DNA of 6,625 nt from Lachnospiraceae bacterium (GTDB taxonomy: Bacteria > Bacillota > Clostridia > Lachnospirales > Lachnospiraceae): NCBI GenBank assembly GCA_020860745.1, contig JAJBTR010000114.1, positions 1-6,625 of the forward strand. The letters are read 5' to 3'. Shown piece after piece: positions 6,284 through 6,625 of this stretch. Below the pieces are notes generated by a model, which was not told the origin of the DNA, made no database searches, and worked only from the letters and a program-made list of their open reading frames with translations. A program made the translations under genes and the position numbers. Every line of letters starts with the position of its first letter. Position 1 is the first letter of the stretch.

Positions 6284-6327
6284 ATTGTAAAAAGGGGATT
6301 GAAAAATCACAGCTATCCGTTTACAAT
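6284..6327. repeat. Inverted repeat between yabQ and divIC
   Basis: ATTGTAAA (6284-6291) and TTTACAAT (6320-6327) are perfect 8-base inverted copies, 28 bases apart, with a short inner pairing GGAT 6296-6299 / ATCC 6315-6318. No T-run follows, so it is not a typical terminator. The right arm covers the -10 of the putative divIC promoter, so it could be an operator or could occur by chance. Confidence 0.45.
6299..6327 (+). promoter_or_regulatory. Putative vegetative (sigma-A) promoter of divIC
   Basis: TTGAAA (6299-6304), 17-base spacer, TACAAT (6322-6327), each 5 of 6 to consensus. The predicted start near 6334 gives a leader of about 39 bases containing the divIC ribosome binding site. It would free the division gene from the sporulation-controlled yabPQ transcript. 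Confidence 0.68.
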
Positions 6328-6372
6328 AAAACATAAGAGTTTTACAGCGGTTTCAGAAAACAGGAGAGGGAA

Positions 6373-6625
6373 ATGCGAAGTAGAAGAAAATAGAAACGGC
6401 GGGCAAACACAGGTCGAATCTGTATTTCCTGCATGGCTCTGGTGCTGACATTGATTTTGTCGGTTCAGATTGTGCGTCTTTACGAAAAGGATCCGTCTCG
6501 TAAGGCCCCGCAGGCGGAGCTTGAGGGGCAGAAGACTGAGGAAGAGCAGCGGGCGGCGGATCTGGAGGAAGAGGAAGAGTATGTAGGCACCGACGAGTAT
6601 GTGGAGGATATAGCCAGAAGTAAAC
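6373..6625 (+). CDS. divIC: Septum formation initiator DivIC/FtsB-like protein, interrupted by an in-frame TAG at codon 7 and cut by the window end
   Basis: GGAGAGG (6363-6369) precedes ATG 6373. The frame reads M-R-S-R-R-K, then TAG (6391-6393), then continues with K-R-R-A-N and no further stop to the window end. Past the TAG it shows the normal DivIC layout. A basic N-terminus comes first, then one membrane helix (about residues 16-36, ending SVQIVRLY), then an Ala/Glu/Gln-rich coiled coil and EYVEDIARSK, typical of the domain just before the usual GLV motif. DivIC is a bitopic divisome protein that works with FtsL and DivIB at the septum; in Bacillus it is essential. Position after yabQ is the standard one. 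The first possible ATG after the TAG (6433, codon 21) lies inside the membrane helix and lacks a ribosome binding site. The gene may be a true nonsense allele, a sequencing error, or a recoded or reinitiated gene. The family call is firm, but intactness is not. Confidence 0.8.

Noticed and set aside
5774..6334. Two minus-strand frames (186 and 157 codons) opposite yabQ
   Set aside because: Their composition (Pro/His/Gln- or Arg/Ser-rich) is what antisense of a GC-rich membrane-protein gene gives. yabQ on + is well supported.
1..6625. Mobile element, CRISPR array, tRNA or riboswitch
   Set aside because: No transposase or integrase, no regularly spaced direct repeats, no cloverleaf, and no leader long or structured enough for a recognised riboswitch.

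Overview
The window looks like a chromosomal segment of a spore-forming clostridial Firmicute, most likely a Lachnospiraceae-type organism of roughly balanced GC content (judged by eye). Three things point there. The conserved gene order hup - rqcP(yabO) - yabP - yabQ - divIC is a hallmark of Bacillota/Clostridia. Two spore-cortex genes (yabP, yabQ) and a CotS-family spore coat kinase are present. Initiation sites are strong AGGAGG type and promoters are sigma-A-like TTGACA/TATAAT. No mobile element, CRISPR array, tRNA or rRNA was seen.

Layout. Positions 1-969 (+) hold the 3' part of a CotS-family spore coat protein gene that begins outside the window. It converges on pgcA (1218-2900, -), an alpha-phosphoglucomutase/phosphomannomutase. 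The 248-base gap between them holds a weak terminator for cotS and a very good intrinsic terminator for pgcA. A 153-base divergent promoter region (2901-3053) then separates pgcA from a MutS-family ATPase (3054-4652, +) that lacks the mismatch-recognition domain. After a 140-base gap with a near-consensus promoter comes the gene cluster hup (HU), rqcP (S4-domain ribosome quality-control factor), yabP, yabQ and the start of divIC, all on +.

Control is layered through the right-hand cluster. A terminator-like hairpin separates hup from rqcP. A second hairpin separates rqcP from yabP, and its 3' arm contains the yabP ribosome binding site. A sigma-E-like promoter overlaps that second hairpin so that its transcript would lack the 5' arm. 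yabQ starts by overlapping the yabP stop. divIC appears to have its own vegetative promoter, partly covered by an inverted repeat. Growth genes (HU, RqcP, DivIC) and sporulation genes (YabP, YabQ) thus interleave but seem separable by local signals.

The most unusual observation is an in-frame TAG at codon 7 of divIC, between an excellent ribosome binding site plus ATG and an otherwise intact reading frame. The rest of the window is mostly recognisable housekeeping and sporulation content. I do not see a clearly new defence or mobile system. The best leads are the divIC amber codon, the yabP hairpin/promoter switch, and the divergent MutS-like protein.
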